DNA of 62,128 bases from Vagococcus silagei (GCF_004795745.1 NZ_SDGV01000024.1:1-62128); one strand, 5' to 3'; counted from the stretch's first letter, positions 49,521 to 59,061 are shown. Translations and numbers: made by a program. Notes: generated by a model not told the origin, from the letters alone.

Positions 49521-50072
49521 ATGATTAAGAGATGTGATTGGGCAGAGACGAATGAACTTGAAAAGATTTATCATGATGAAGAGTGGGGGATTCCTGTTCA
49601 TGATGAACAACAACTGTTTGAAATGTTAGTCTTAGAAAGCATGCAGGCGGGATTAAGTTGGACAACAATTCTAAAAAAGAGAGAAACACTTAGAATAGCG
49701 TATGATAATTTTGATTACCAACTTATTGCTAATTATGACGAGCAAAAAATTGAAAATTTACTCGCAGACCCTGGAGTAATAAGACATTCTTTAAAAATTA
49801 AAGCAACAATTAATAATGCAAAAGCATATCTTAAAATACAAGATGAATTCGGCAGTTTCAATCAGTATCTATGGCAATACGTCGAGGGGCAACCACAAGT
49901 TAACCACTGGGCAACAATTCAAGAGGTGCCAGCGTCGACAGAGTTATCTGATAAAATAAGCAAAGATTTAAAAAAACACGGTTTTAAATTTTTAGGAACG
50001 ACGACAGTGTATGCTTTTTTACAAGCAACAGGAGTTGTGAATGATCATTTGGAGTATTGTTTTAAAGTATAA
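49521..50072 (+). CDS. tag: DNA-3-methyladenine glycosylase I
   Basis: A 183-residue base-excision repair enzyme that removes 3-methyladenine. Typical opening MIKRCDWAETNELEKIYHDEEWGIPVHDEQQLFEMLVLESMQAGLSWTTILKKRE, with the zinc-ligand Cys5 and the Glu in LVLESMQAGLSW. Later HGFKFLGTTTVYAFLQATGVVNDHLEYC contains the remaining zinc ligands (His, His, Cys). AAGGAGAGAATCAA precedes ATG 49521. Single gene. Confidence 0.95.
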   Translation: MIKRCDWAETNELEKIYHDEEWGIPVHDEQQLFEMLVLESMQAGLSWTTILKKRETLRIAYDNFDYQLIANYDEQKIENLLADPGVIRHSLKIKATINNAKAYLKIQDEFGSFNQYLWQYVEGQPQVNHWATIQEVPASTELSDKISKDLKKHGFKFLGTTTVYAFLQATGVVNDHLEYCFKV

Positions 50073-50073
50073 T

Positions 50074-50129
50074 AAAAGCACCACAATTATAACGATCAAT
50101 AGTGATGATCAATAATTGTGCTGCTTTTT
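50074..50129. terminator. Bidirectional terminator between convergent genes
   Basis: AAAAGCA-CACAATTAT pairs with ATAATTGTG-TGCTTTT, with an inner GATCA/TGATC stem. Confidence 0.85.
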
Positions 50130-50949
50130 AATTTTTTCTCTTAAGTCGAATAGTAAGTTCTAAATGATAAGGGCTTCTTCTTTGAATCATCTTGCCGTCA
50201 TCATTTAATGTTCGATATGTTCCGCCAGAAACGGTAGCTTCAACATCTGAAATATCAAATGTTTCTAACATTTGATTCAACTCTTCACAATGTTCTCTTG
50301 GGACATATCCAACTTTAAAATTATCTTTCTCATTATCACCAATATACACAGATAAGATATTTGATTCTGGATTGTTAACATTTTCTTTTTTCACTGTTGC
50401 CCAAGGAAGTAGTTCATCTGATAGTTTCCAAATCTTTTCAACATAATTCAATTGATGACAAATTTCCTCATCGTTCATACCGTCGAATGCAAAAAGGAAA
50501 TAGTCGTCTTGTTTTAAATGATCGATGTACTGTTCTAGATACTGATTTCGTCGCTCTTCTTTACTACCGATAACGTAAGTATTAAAAATATCAAATAAAG
50601 GTAGTGGTGGTTCTGGGAACTCGTCGTGCAATAATTCAGGTAGTGTTTCAGATGGGAAAAAACGAGTAGACTCTAAAGAACGAACACTTGAATTTTCTAC
50701 AACTGTTTTTTTTCTTGCTTTTGGACGACTAGGTCTATTTTTTTCAATTTCTTTTACTTCTTTTTTAATTGGCTTTGTTTTTGGCGTATATAAACTTTCA
50801 AATAATAATACCTCTAAAGCAATAACAATTAAGAATAAGCTAGAACTAAACGCCAAGATCTCGTAATTACTTTTTGAAATTGAAAAAATAATTAAAAAAA
50901 TTGAAAGGCCAAGTGGGAAAAACAACACTCCAAACAACGCATATTTCAT
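50128..50949 (-). CDS. Membrane-anchored protein with a possible HIRAN-like C-terminal domain
   Basis: A 273-residue protein. Two helices at the N-terminus (about 3-50), a Lys/Pro/Arg-rich linker (KKEVKEIEKNRPSRPKARKK) and a cytosolic part. The last 80 residues (ILSVYIGDNEKDNFKVGYVPREHCEELNQMLETFDISDVEATVSGG...HLELTIRLKR) resemble the HIRAN pattern (V-G-Y-V-P-x-x), usually found with DNA processing proteins. The similarity is weak and judged by eye. AGAGGAAAC precedes ATG 50949. Function unknown. Confidence 0.55.
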   Translation of the reverse strand: MKYALFGVLFFPLGLSIFLIIFSISKSNYEILAFSSSLFLIVIALEVLLFESLYTPKTKPIKKEVKEIEKNRPSRPKARKKTVVENSSVRSLESTRFFPSETLPELLHDEFPEPPLPLFDIFNTYVIGSKEERRNQYLEQYIDHLKQDDYFLFAFDGMNDEEICHQLNYVEKIWKLSDELLPWATVKKENVNNPESNILSVYIGDNEKDNFKVGYVPREHCEELNQMLETFDISDVEATVSGGTYRTLNDDGKMIQRRSPYHLELTIRLKRKN

Positions 50950-51169
50950 TATGTTTCCTCTTTTCTGTTATGCTAATGTATCTATTATAGCAAAAAATGT
51001 TGGATAGGTAATCTTTTATATGTAATATTTTACAAAAATAATAAAAATATACAGTTATTCAATTGGGGAATGTCCAATTTATTCTATTGTAACAGAAACG
51101 TCGTTCAAATATAGAGTATTTTAAAATGTTTTTATGGTGTCGAATGTGGATGATTGATTATTCTTTTCT

Positions 51170-51197
51170 TTGACAGATTTTGATAGTGTGGTATGAT
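51170..51197 (+). promoter_or_regulatory. Promoter of the HD-domain gene
   Basis: TTGACA (51170-51175), 16 bases, TATGAT (51192-51197), 28 bases before ATG 51225. Confidence 0.7.
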
Positions 51198-51224
51198 GTT
51201 TAGAAAAACTTAGGAGGGATTTTT

Positions 51225-51878
51225 ATGGGATTAAATGAATTTATTCTTGGATTAAGCAACTTAGAAAAAATTACTAGAGCACCAGGATTCTTTAAGTATA
51301 CTGAACATACAGTAGCTGCTCATTCGTATCGTGTTGCGTCAATTGCACAAGTGTTGGCTGATATTGAAGTCATGCATGGTTCTCAGGACATTAATTGGAA
51401 AAGTCTTTATGAAAAAGCGTTGAATCACGATTATACTGAACGTTTCATTGGTGACATTAAAACACCTGTTAAGTATGCAAATAAAGAATTAAGAGGTATG
51501 TTACAAACAGTTGAAGAAAAAATGACGGCAGAATTTATCTCACAAGAGATTCCGTCAGAATTTCAAACAATTTATGAACGTCGTTTACAAGAAGGTAAGG
51601 ATGAATCTATTGAAGGCCAAATCCTAGCAGTAGCAGATAAAGTTGATTTGCTGTACGAATCATTTGAGGAAATTGTTAAGAACAATCCTGAACCTGTGTA
51701 TAAAGAGATGTTTATTGAATCAATTCGAACAATAGGTTCTTTTGAACATTTAGTAAGCGTTCAATATTTCTTTAAAACAATTTATCCTGAGCTTGTCGAC
51801 CGTGATTTTTATGGAAGTGATACTTTTATTGAAGATGTAAACACAATTATAAAAAATGAAACGTCTTTAGTTATTTAA
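51225..51878 (+). CDS. HD-domain protein, YfbR-like (5'-deoxynucleotidase type)
   Basis: A 217-residue metal-dependent phosphohydrolase. The HD motif residues are H29/H33-type in YTEHTVAAHSYRVA, the HD pair in NHDYTERFIGDIKTPVKY, and D in AVADKVDLLYE. Members close to YfbR dephosphorylate deoxynucleoside monophosphates. The 3' half is longer than E. coli YfbR. TAGGAGGGA precedes ATG 51225. Promoter and terminator make it monocistronic. Confidence 0.85.
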   Translation: MGLNEFILGLSNLEKITRAPGFFKYTEHTVAAHSYRVASIAQVLADIEVMHGSQDINWKSLYEKALNHDYTERFIGDIKTPVKYANKELRGMLQTVEEKMTAEFISQEIPSEFQTIYERRLQEGKDESIEGQILAVADKVDLLYESFEEIVKNNPEPVYKEMFIESIRTIGSFEHLVSVQYFFKTIYPELVDRDFYGSDTFIEDVNTIIKNETSLVI

Positions 51879-51885
51879 GGACGAT

Positions 51886-51938
51886 AGACCTATTTTTAAG
51901 ATAACAATTTTGTTATTATGAAAATAGGTCTTTTTTTT
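51886..51938 (+). terminator. Terminator after the HD-domain gene
   Basis: AGACCTATTTT pairs with AAAATAGGTCT; an inner ATAACA/TGTTAT stem lies in the loop, then eight T residues. Confidence 0.9.
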
Positions 51939-51952
51939 AGGGGGAAACAATT

Positions 51953-53029
51953 GTGCGTATTAAATTAAAATCAATATTAACATTTATTTTATTAATCATA
52001 GCAAGTCTACTAATGGGTTATATTTTCGGTAAATCGGAAGTTTTAACGAGCTTAGGTATGTCTGATTTACTGTTATTCTTACTTAGTTTTCCGATTGCTT
52101 TTATCCTGCACCTTTTTATTCATGAACTAGGTCATTTAGTTTTTGGGAAAATATCAGGTCTTGATTTTTATAGCTTTCGAATTTTCAAATGGACGTTAAT
52201 TAAAGAAGATAGCAAAATTAAGGTTAAAGAGCATCGTGTTTCTGGTACATTAGGTCAATGTATTATGACAATTCCGGAAAGTAGTCATGTGTCATTTACA
52301 TTTTACCTTTTAGGTGGAATACTAATGAATTTTATTCTTAGTATTCTATCATTACTACTGATTAATCAGTTTCCTGTTTTTATCTTTGCATTTTTCATGG
52401 TAGGTATTTTAATGATCTTGACGCAAGGAATTCCTCATGGGTTTAACGATGGGATGACTTTGAAGTTACTCGGTCAAAATCAAAGAAATAAAGATTACTT
52501 AACAAATCAATTAAATAGCGTGAGTTTACTTGCGGAAGGGAAAACATTCACTGATTTCCCAGCTACTTTTTTTGATGTTGAAATCGAAGCATTGAATGAA
52601 AATTATCTTACTCAATTCCAATTTTTTCTGTTAATATCGCGTTTATTTCAAGAAGAAAAATACGAACAAGCTCTGGGACTAATGAATCAAGAATGGGACC
52701 GAAAGCAACTCCTAATTCTTCCGTATTATTTGAATTATAAAAAATATTATTTGTTTTTGGCTACACTTCTAAGAGAGCAGTCAGAGCGTTTGGATATGTT
52801 GAATCAAGATAAACAGTTAGAAAATTATATGCGAGAAAAATCTGCTGAAAACAAGATGATTGAGGCAACTAAAATTTGGATTAAAGAACTTAATCCTGTT
52901 TCTGCACTTGAAAAACTTGATGAAGCCGAGAACTTAATTGTGATTATCCCATATAAGGGAGAGCGTATTTTTATGCAACAAATGATTGATTCAATTAGAA
53001 ATAAAATATTTATCGATGTTACAATGTAA
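51953..53029 (+). CDS. Membrane protein with HExxH motif (M50-like)
   Basis: A 358-residue protein with five or six predicted helices in the first 180 residues. IHELGHLVFGK (about residues 57-68) is the zinc-binding HExxH in a membrane helix, as in site-2 type M50 proteases; a later NDGMTLKLLGQNQ may serve as the third ligand region (N-D-G). The C-terminal 180 residues are a cytosolic helical domain (TPR-like guess). The start is GTG 51953 after AGGGGGAAACAATT. Substrate unknown; an intramembrane protease or an immunity-like relative is possible. Confidence 0.7.
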   Translation: MRIKLKSILTFILLIIASLLMGYIFGKSEVLTSLGMSDLLLFLLSFPIAFILHLFIHELGHLVFGKISGLDFYSFRIFKWTLIKEDSKIKVKEHRVSGTLGQCIMTIPESSHVSFTFYLLGGILMNFILSILSLLLINQFPVFIFAFFMVGILMILTQGIPHGFNDGMTLKLLGQNQRNKDYLTNQLNSVSLLAEGKTFTDFPATFFDVEIEALNENYLTQFQFFLLISRLFQEEKYEQALGLMNQEWDRKQLLILPYYLNYKKYYLFLATLLREQSERLDMLNQDKQLENYMREKSAENKMIEATKIWIKELNPVSALEKLDEAENLIVIIPYKGERIFMQQMIDSIRNKIFIDVTM

Positions 53030-53121
53030 CAAAATTCATGTTTGATAGGCAAAGACTAGCAAAAGAAAAAAAATTAAGTATAATATGAAGCATAAGTGAA
53101 TATTTTTTTGGAGGGTAATGA

Positions 53122-54078
53122 ATGCCAACTTTATCAGATGTTGCTAAAAAAGCAAATGTATCAAAAATGACAGTTTCACGAGTCATCAATCATCCAGAAA
53201 AAGTAACGGATGAGCTAAAAGAACTAGTTTTTAAGGCAATGAAGGATTTAAACTACAAACCAAATGTCGCAGCAAAAGCGTTGGCAAATAATCGAACTCA
53301 AGTCATTAAATTCTTCATTTTAGAAGAAATTGATACAACTGAGCCCTATTATATGAATCTTTTGATGGGAATTTCGAAAGAATTGGATCAGCACCAATAT
53401 TCGTTACAATTAGTGACGGAAAATAGTTTTGATGTTGGCCAGAGTGATGGTTATATTATTACTGGCATGCGTGAAGAAGATTATGAATGGATAGATCGAT
53501 TGGAAAAACCTTTTGTCTTATTTGGTGAGAATCGTTATGGTTATGATTTTGTTGATACTGATAATTCTCTTGGCACAGAGTTAGCAACTGAGCACGCTTT
53601 AGCGATGGGTTACGAACAAATTGTTTTTATTGGCATCGATGTTAAAGAACCTTTTGAGTATTCGAGAGAAGCAGGTTACATTAATACAATGCAAAAGGAA
53701 CAACGTGTTCCTGAAATCTATCGTTTCAAGAATCGTTCGCGATATTCTTATGAATATATTGTACGTGAATTACATAATTTTAAGAAAAGAACGGCGTTTA
53801 TTTGTAGCAGTGATCGTCTTGCAATCGGCGTTCAACGAGGCATCCATGAATTGGAAGGGAAAATCCCAACTGAATACGGTGTCGTTGGATTTGACGGTGT
53901 CTTTTTAGACCAAATTGCTTATCCAAGATTAACAACTGTAAAACAGCATGTCATTGAGATGGGACGCGCGTGTGCAAGAATGCTGTTAAACAAAATTAAA
54001 CAGCAAGGTGCACCGCAAGGTAATCAACTTTTTGAACCTGAGTTAGTGATTAGAGAAAGTACTAAAAGTAAAGAATAG
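53122..54078 (+). CDS. malR: LacI-family maltodextrin regulator (MalR-like)
   Basis: A 318-residue LacI/GalR protein: helix-turn-helix TLSDVAKKANVSKMTVSRVINHPEKVTDELKELV, hinge PNVAAKALANN and a sugar-sensing domain (VGFDGVFLDQIAYPRLTTVKQHVIEMGRACARMLL). GGAGGGTAATGA precedes ATG 53122. It lies directly before the maltodextrin cluster and is read in the same direction. The 14-bp sites at 54163 and 57703 are the likely operators. The effector is likely maltose or maltotriose by analogy with streptococcal MalR. Confidence 0.85.
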   Translation: MPTLSDVAKKANVSKMTVSRVINHPEKVTDELKELVFKAMKDLNYKPNVAAKALANNRTQVIKFFILEEIDTTEPYYMNLLMGISKELDQHQYSLQLVTENSFDVGQSDGYIITGMREEDYEWIDRLEKPFVLFGENRYGYDFVDTDNSLGTELATEHALAMGYEQIVFIGIDVKEPFEYSREAGYINTMQKEQRVPEIYRFKNRSRYSYEYIVRELHNFKKRTAFICSSDRLAIGVQRGIHELEGKIPTEYGVVGFDGVFLDQIAYPRLTTVKQHVIEMGRACARMLLNKIKQQGAPQGNQLFEPELVIRESTKSKE

Positions 54079-54094
54079 CAAAGATATCCAAATA

Positions 54095-54139
54095 CAACCA
54101 AGATAGAGTGTTAGACACTAGATCTTGGTTGTTTTTTTT
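54095..54139 (+). terminator. Terminator after the MalR-like gene
   Basis: CAACCAAGAT pairs with ATCTTGGTTG over a 17-base loop, then nine T residues. Confidence 0.9.
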
Positions 54140-54162
54140 TAGTTAGACAGACAATTTGATTA

Positions 54163-54176
54163 TGTTATCGCTAACA
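54163..54176 (+). promoter_or_regulatory. MalR/CcpA-type operator 1
   Basis: TGTTATCGCTAACA, a near-perfect palindrome fitting the cre pattern TGNNANCGNTNNCA and the LacI-family CG-centred form. It precedes the alpha-glucosidase gene by about 75 bases. Bound by CcpA, MalR or both. Confidence 0.75.
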
Positions 54177-54251
54177 AAGATATTTCAGTTGTTATATGCG
54201 CATACATTACCTAAACTATGAGTGAAGTAGGAATGAAAAGGAGGAAAATAT

Positions 54252-55916
54252 ATGCAGGATTTATGGTGGGATAATTCGGTTGTCTATCAAATCTATCCAA
54301 AAAGCTTTAAAGATACTAATCATGATGGTATTGGTGACATTCGTGGCATTATTGATTCACTAGATTATATTCAATCAATTGGTGTTAATACGCTTTGGTT
54401 AAACCCGATTTTTATATCACCACAAATTGATAACGGTTACGATGTTTCGAATTACTATGCAATTGATCCAATCTTTGGTTCATTGGATGATGTAGAAGAA
54501 TTGATTGAAGAAGCACATAAACGCAATATTAAAATTTTATTTGATCTCGTGCTAAATCATACATCAAGCCAACATCCATGGTTTAAAGAGGCAATTAAAG
54601 GACCTGATAATCTTTACCGTGATTATTATCTTTTTGAACCAGCTAAAGAGGATGGGAGTGCACCGAATAACTGGGGATCATTTTTTGGAGGATCTGTTTG
54701 GGAAAAAGATCCAAAATACGAAGAGTATTATTTCCATTTATTTGATAAGGAAATGCCTGACTTGAATTGGAAAAATCGTGAAGTGCGAAGAGCAATGTTA
54801 GATATCGCATTATTTTGGTTAGACAAGGGAATTGACGGTTTTAGATTGGATGCCTTTATTCATATGGCCAAAGCTGATTTTTCATTAAATGTTGCGAATA
54901 TTCCAGAAGGTGAGATTTCCTTAGCTGAACCATATTACGCAAACTTACCAGAAGTTGTGACATATTTATCTGAGTTTATTTCAGAACTGAAAAAAGTGAA
55001 ACCGGATTTATTAGTCATTGGTGAGGCAGCGTCAGCTACACCAGAATTAGCAAAAACTTATATTGGTGATGACCTTTGTCAGACAGTTATCTCATTTGAT
55101 CATTTTCCTGAAAGAAGAGTTGAGGTAAATGAACTCGTACCAGAAGAATTGCTTCATCGTCAGTTAGATTTTAGGGTGTTTAAACATAAGATGATTGATT
55201 GGCAAACAACCTTAGATGAAGATGAATTGCCTTCATTATATTGGAACAACCACGATATGCCACGTGTTGTTTCTCGTTTTGGAAACGATACAACTTATCG
55301 AAAAGAAAGTAGTAAATCACTTGCTTGTGCAATGTATTTGTTACGTGGAATACCAGTCATTCTTTATGGAGAAGAGATTGGCATGAAGAATTTAAGAATT
55401 GATAATATTGAAACATTCAGTGAACCAAAAGCAATGGGGTATTATGTTCAGTTGTTAGAAAATGGCATCTCTCGGGAAGAGGCGTTAGAAAGACTGACGA
55501 ACATTAATAAAGAAGCAAGTCGTGGTTCAATGCAGTGGAATGGTCAAGAAAACGGAGGATTTTCTACGACGACACCATGGATGGGTGTTAATGTTGAAAC
55601 TGAATTTTCAGTTGAGACAGAAAGTGCTGACGATTCATCAGTGTTAGCATTTTATCAAGAGTTATTAAGTTTGAAAAAAACACCACTTTTTACTAAAGGA
55701 ACTGTCACCTTTGTAGAGAGTCATGATGATACAATCAGTTATTACAGAGAATACAAAGATCAAGAAGCATTTATTATTTGTAACTTAACAGACAATCGAA
55801 TTGAGTTAGATCAAACATTTTTTGATGACTCAAATTGGAATCAGATTCTAGGCAGCCAAGAAAATTGGAATGGTAAAGAATTGGCTCCATATGATTATTA
55901 CTGTTTTGTAAAATAA
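54252..55916 (+). CDS. GH13 alpha-glucosidase (oligo-1,6-glucosidase/dextran glucosidase type)
   Basis: A 554-residue cytosolic glycoside hydrolase. GH13 motifs: DLVLNHTS (region I), GFRLDAF with the nucleophile Asp (region II), VIGEAAS with the acid Glu (III) and NNHDMPRVVSRFG with the stabilising Asp (IV). YQIYPKSFKDTNHDGIGDI is the usual front of this subfamily; it cleaves terminal alpha-1,6 or 1,4 linkages in imported maltodextrins. AAGGAGGAAAATAT precedes ATG 54252. No signal peptide. Linked by 29 bases to the next amylase. Confidence 0.92.
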   Translation: MQDLWWDNSVVYQIYPKSFKDTNHDGIGDIRGIIDSLDYIQSIGVNTLWLNPIFISPQIDNGYDVSNYYAIDPIFGSLDDVEELIEEAHKRNIKILFDLVLNHTSSQHPWFKEAIKGPDNLYRDYYLFEPAKEDGSAPNNWGSFFGGSVWEKDPKYEEYYFHLFDKEMPDLNWKNREVRRAMLDIALFWLDKGIDGFRLDAFIHMAKADFSLNVANIPEGEISLAEPYYANLPEVVTYLSEFISELKKVKPDLLVIGEAASATPELAKTYIGDDLCQTVISFDHFPERRVEVNELVPEELLHRQLDFRVFKHKMIDWQTTLDEDELPSLYWNNHDMPRVVSRFGNDTTYRKESSKSLACAMYLLRGIPVILYGEEIGMKNLRIDNIETFSEPKAMGYYVQLLENGISREEALERLTNINKEASRGSMQWNGQENGGFSTTTPWMGVNVETEFSVETESADDSSVLAFYQELLSLKKTPLFTKGTVTFVESHDDTISYYREYKDQEAFIICNLTDNRIELDQTFFDDSNWNQILGSQENWNGKELAPYDYYCFVK

Positions 55917-55945
55917 AATTTTAAGAATAAGGGGAACGAAAACAG

Positions 55946-57700
55946 ATGGAAAGAGCAGCATTTTTACATAGACCAGATAGCGAATATGCATATTTATATA
56001 CAAAGGATTTAATGCATATCCGTTTAAGAACAAAAAGAAACGATGCGGAACGCGTTGAATTAATTAGTGGCGATCCATATTTAATTAATGAAGAAAAATG
56101 GCACAAAGAATCTCGCCCAATGAAGCGTGTTGCGCAAACCGAAGATTATGATTATTGGTTGATTGAAAGAGGAGCGAAATACCGTCGTGTTCAATACGCC
56201 TTTGCAATTCATGGCTACGACGGTGAGGATTTATTTTATGGTGATCGTGGCATTTTTGAGCTGAGTGATCAAGCAAGAGCTAAAGCGGAAAACTATTTCC
56301 GTATGCCTTACTTCCATGAAGCAGATCGCTTCAAAGAACCTGAATGGGTCAAGGAAACTGTTTGGTATCAGATTTTTCCAGAACGATTTGATAATGGTGA
56401 TCAAAGCAATGATCCAGAGGGAACATTACCATGGGCAAGTAAAGACCCATCAACAACTGATTTCTTCGGTGGCGATTTACAAGGTGTGATTGACCATTTA
56501 GACTATATCCAAGAATTAGGAATTAATGGATTATATTTCTGCCCAATTTTTAAAGCAACATCTAATCATAAATATGATACAATCGACTATTTTGAAATTG
56601 ATCCAGCATTTGGCGATAAAGCCAAATTTAAAGAATTAGTAGAAAAAGCACATGAACGTGGTATTAAGATTATGCTTGATGCGGTCTTTAACCACTTTGG
56701 TAATAAATCACCACAATGGCAAGATGTTCTTGAAAATGAAGAAAAATCACGTTTTAAAGATTGGTTCCAAATTAAAGAGTTTCCTGTTCAAGCAAGTGAT
56801 GAGGATAGTCGTTTAGATTTAAATTTTGATACATTTGCATTTACACCTCGTATGCCAAAATTAAACACAGCTAATCCAGAAGTTATTGATTACTTATTAG
56901 CAATTGCAACTTATTGGATTGAAGAATTTGATATTGATGCATGGCGTTTAGATGTTGCTAACGAAGTAGATCATCGTTTTTGGAGAAAATTCTATGATGC
57001 AACGACAGGTGTTAAAGAAGATTTATATATTTTAGGTGAAATTTGGCATTCATCTCAAAGTTGGTTAGATGGGCATGAATTCCACGCGGTCATGAATTAT
57101 GCTTTTACAGAAACAATTGAAAACTTCTTTGTTAAAAAAGAGATTAAAGCAACTAAGTTAGCTAGTGGTTTACATGAACAGTTGATGCTTTATCGCGAAC
57201 AAACGAATCAAGTCATGTTCAATTGTCTCGACTCTCATGACACGCCACGATTATTAACAACATGTGGTGGTGATAAAGAGCTAGCGAAACAAACACTTGC
57301 CTTTACCTTCATTCAACAAGGTTCACCATGTATCTATTATGGAACTGAAATCGGCATGGATGGTGCAATGGATCCAGATTGCCGTAAATGTATGATTTGG
57401 GATGAAGAAAAACAAGATTTGGTCTTCTTAGATTTTATGAAAGATTTAATTGCGTTTCGTAAGGAACAACAAAAGGTACTGTCATATGGCACTTTGACTT
57501 TTGAAGAATTAGACAACGAAAATCAATTTATTCAATGTTCTCGTTCATTTGAAGGTCAGACCATTGCTGGTTTGTTTAACGCAGGGAATAATGAAGTTGA
57601 ACGTGAATTTTTTGGTGAAGTAGCACTTAGTCAAAATGTTGACATAGTAGGAAAGAAAGCGGTCATCAAAAAGAATGGATTCTTAATTACAAAAGGGTAA
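55946..57700 (+). CDS. Neopullulanase/maltogenic amylase-type GH13 enzyme
   Basis: A 584-residue cytosolic amylase with the N-terminal beta-sandwich (residues about 1-125, CBM34-like: AFLHRPDSEYAYLYTKDLMHIRLR) typical of neopullulanase and cyclomaltodextrinase, then the barrel: DAVFNHFG, WRLDVANE (nucleophile Asp), ILGEIWHSS (acid Glu) and LDSHDTPR (Asp). It hydrolyses cyclodextrins, pullulan or maltodextrins in the cytosol. AAGGGGAACGAAAACAG precedes ATG 55946. Part of the maltodextrin operon with the gene at 54252. Confidence 0.92.
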   Translation: MERAAFLHRPDSEYAYLYTKDLMHIRLRTKRNDAERVELISGDPYLINEEKWHKESRPMKRVAQTEDYDYWLIERGAKYRRVQYAFAIHGYDGEDLFYGDRGIFELSDQARAKAENYFRMPYFHEADRFKEPEWVKETVWYQIFPERFDNGDQSNDPEGTLPWASKDPSTTDFFGGDLQGVIDHLDYIQELGINGLYFCPIFKATSNHKYDTIDYFEIDPAFGDKAKFKELVEKAHERGIKIMLDAVFNHFGNKSPQWQDVLENEEKSRFKDWFQIKEFPVQASDEDSRLDLNFDTFAFTPRMPKLNTANPEVIDYLLAIATYWIEEFDIDAWRLDVANEVDHRFWRKFYDATTGVKEDLYILGEIWHSSQSWLDGHEFHAVMNYAFTETIENFFVKKEIKATKLASGLHEQLMLYREQTNQVMFNCLDSHDTPRLLTTCGGDKELAKQTLAFTFIQQGSPCIYYGTEIGMDGAMDPDCRKCMIWDEEKQDLVFLDFMKDLIAFRKEQQKVLSYGTLTFEELDNENQFIQCSRSFEGQTIAGLFNAGNNEVEREFFGEVALSQNVDIVGKKAVIKKNGFLITKG

Positions 57701-57702
57701 CC

Positions 57703-57716
57703 TGTTATCGGTAACA
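57703..57716 (+). promoter_or_regulatory. MalR/CcpA-type operator 2
   Basis: TGTTATCGGTAACA, differing from operator 1 by one central base, three bases after the amylase stop and just upstream of the malE promoter. Confidence 0.8.
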
Positions 57717-57728
57717 TTGTAAAAACGG

Positions 57729-57757
57729 TTGCAATGAAAGCCGTAACAAACTAATCT
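57729..57757 (+). promoter_or_regulatory. Promoter of the maltodextrin ABC transporter operon
   Basis: TTGCAA (57729-57734), 17 bases, TAATCT (57752-57757), with operator 2 immediately upstream, so repression by interference is possible. Confidence 0.65.
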
Positions 57758-57795
57758 TATGTTGTAAACAACAATACTTTAGGAGGTTTTAAACA

Positions 57796-59061
57796 ATGAA
57801 AAAAGGTTTAAAAAGATTTGGTCTAGGTTTACTAACAGCGGGTGTAGCATTAACTTTAGTAGCTTGTGGCGGAAGCAAAGATAAAAAAGAAGCATCTAAA
57901 GAAGATAGCAACACTCTTACAGTTTCTGTAGATAAAGGTTACATCAAATATTTAGAAAAAATCAAAGGTGACTTTGAAAAAGAAAATAAAGTTAAAGTTA
58001 AGTTAGTTGAAAAAGATATGTTTGACCAACTAGATGCACTTTCATTAGATGGTCCTGCTGGAAAAGCACCAGATGTAATGATGTCAGCTTACGATAGATT
58101 AGGACCTTTAGGACAACAAGGTCATTTATCAGAAGTTAAGCTTACAGATACATCAATCTATGATGATCGTGACAAACGTCAAGTTACAGTGGATGGCAAA
58201 CAATATGGAGCGCCAGCGATTATTGAAACATTAATTCTTTACTATAATAAAGACCTAATTGATAAAGCGCCTGAAACATTTGCTGATTTAGAAGCAATTT
58301 CGAAAGATGATAAATTTGCTTTTGCAGATGAAAAAGGTAAAAATGTTGGATTCTTAGCTAAATGGACTGACTTCTATAGTACATACGGATTATTATCTGG
58401 TTATGGTGGTTATGTATTTGGTAAAGAAGGAACAGATCCTAAAGATGTTGGTTTAAACAACAAAGGTTCTATCGAAGGTATTACTTATGCTACTGAATGG
58501 TTCAAAGATGTTTGGCCAAAAGGTATGATGGATATCAAAAAATCACAAGAATTTATTGATAACCAATTCTTAGGTGGTAAAACCGCTGCAATTATCAATG
58601 GACCTTGGGCTGCTGCTGGATATAAAGATGGTGGCGTAAACTTTGGTACTGCTAAAATCCCTACACTAAATAATGGTAAAAAATACGAAGCATTTGGTGG
58701 CGGCAAAGCGTGGGTAATCAGTAACTACACTAAAGATAAAGATATGGCTCAAAAATTAATTGATTACTTAACAAACGAAGCAAACCAAAAAGTATTGTAT
58801 GAAATGACAAATGAAGTTCCCGCAAATGGTAAAGCTAAAGAATTCGCATCTAAAGGTGACGATGATTTAACTAAAGCTGTAATCGAGCAATATGAAAGTG
58901 CTGTTCCAATGCCTAACATCCCAGAAATGGCTGAAGTTTGGACTGGTGGCGAAAACTTAATGTTTGACGCTGCATCTGGAAAACAAACACCTAAAGAAGC
59001 GGCAGATAACGCTGTTAAAATTATTGACGAAAACATTGCCCAAAAATACGGTAAAAACTAA
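57796..59061 (+). CDS. malE: Maltodextrin ABC transporter substrate-binding lipoprotein
   Basis: A 421-residue lipoprotein: signal and lipobox LTLVAC (Cys about residue 24), then the MalE-type class I binding fold (DGKQYGAPAIIETLILYYNKDLI, NGPWAAAGYKDGGVNFGTAKIPT, YLTNEANQKVLYEMTNEVPANGKAKE). AGGAGGTTTTAAACA gives a strong start at 57796. It is followed by a terminator before malF, which gives more binding protein than permease. Confidence 0.92.
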   Translation: MKKGLKRFGLGLLTAGVALTLVACGGSKDKKEASKEDSNTLTVSVDKGYIKYLEKIKGDFEKENKVKVKLVEKDMFDQLDALSLDGPAGKAPDVMMSAYDRLGPLGQQGHLSEVKLTDTSIYDDRDKRQVTVDGKQYGAPAIIETLILYYNKDLIDKAPETFADLEAISKDDKFAFADEKGKNVGFLAKWTDFYSTYGLLSGYGGYVFGKEGTDPKDVGLNNKGSIEGITYATEWFKDVWPKGMMDIKKSQEFIDNQFLGGKTAAIINGPWAAAGYKDGGVNFGTAKIPTLNNGKKYEAFGGGKAWVISNYTKDKDMAQKLIDYLTNEANQKVLYEMTNEVPANGKAKEFASKGDDDLTKAVIEQYESAVPMPNIPEMAEVWTGGENLMFDAASGKQTPKEAADNAVKIIDENIAQKYGKN

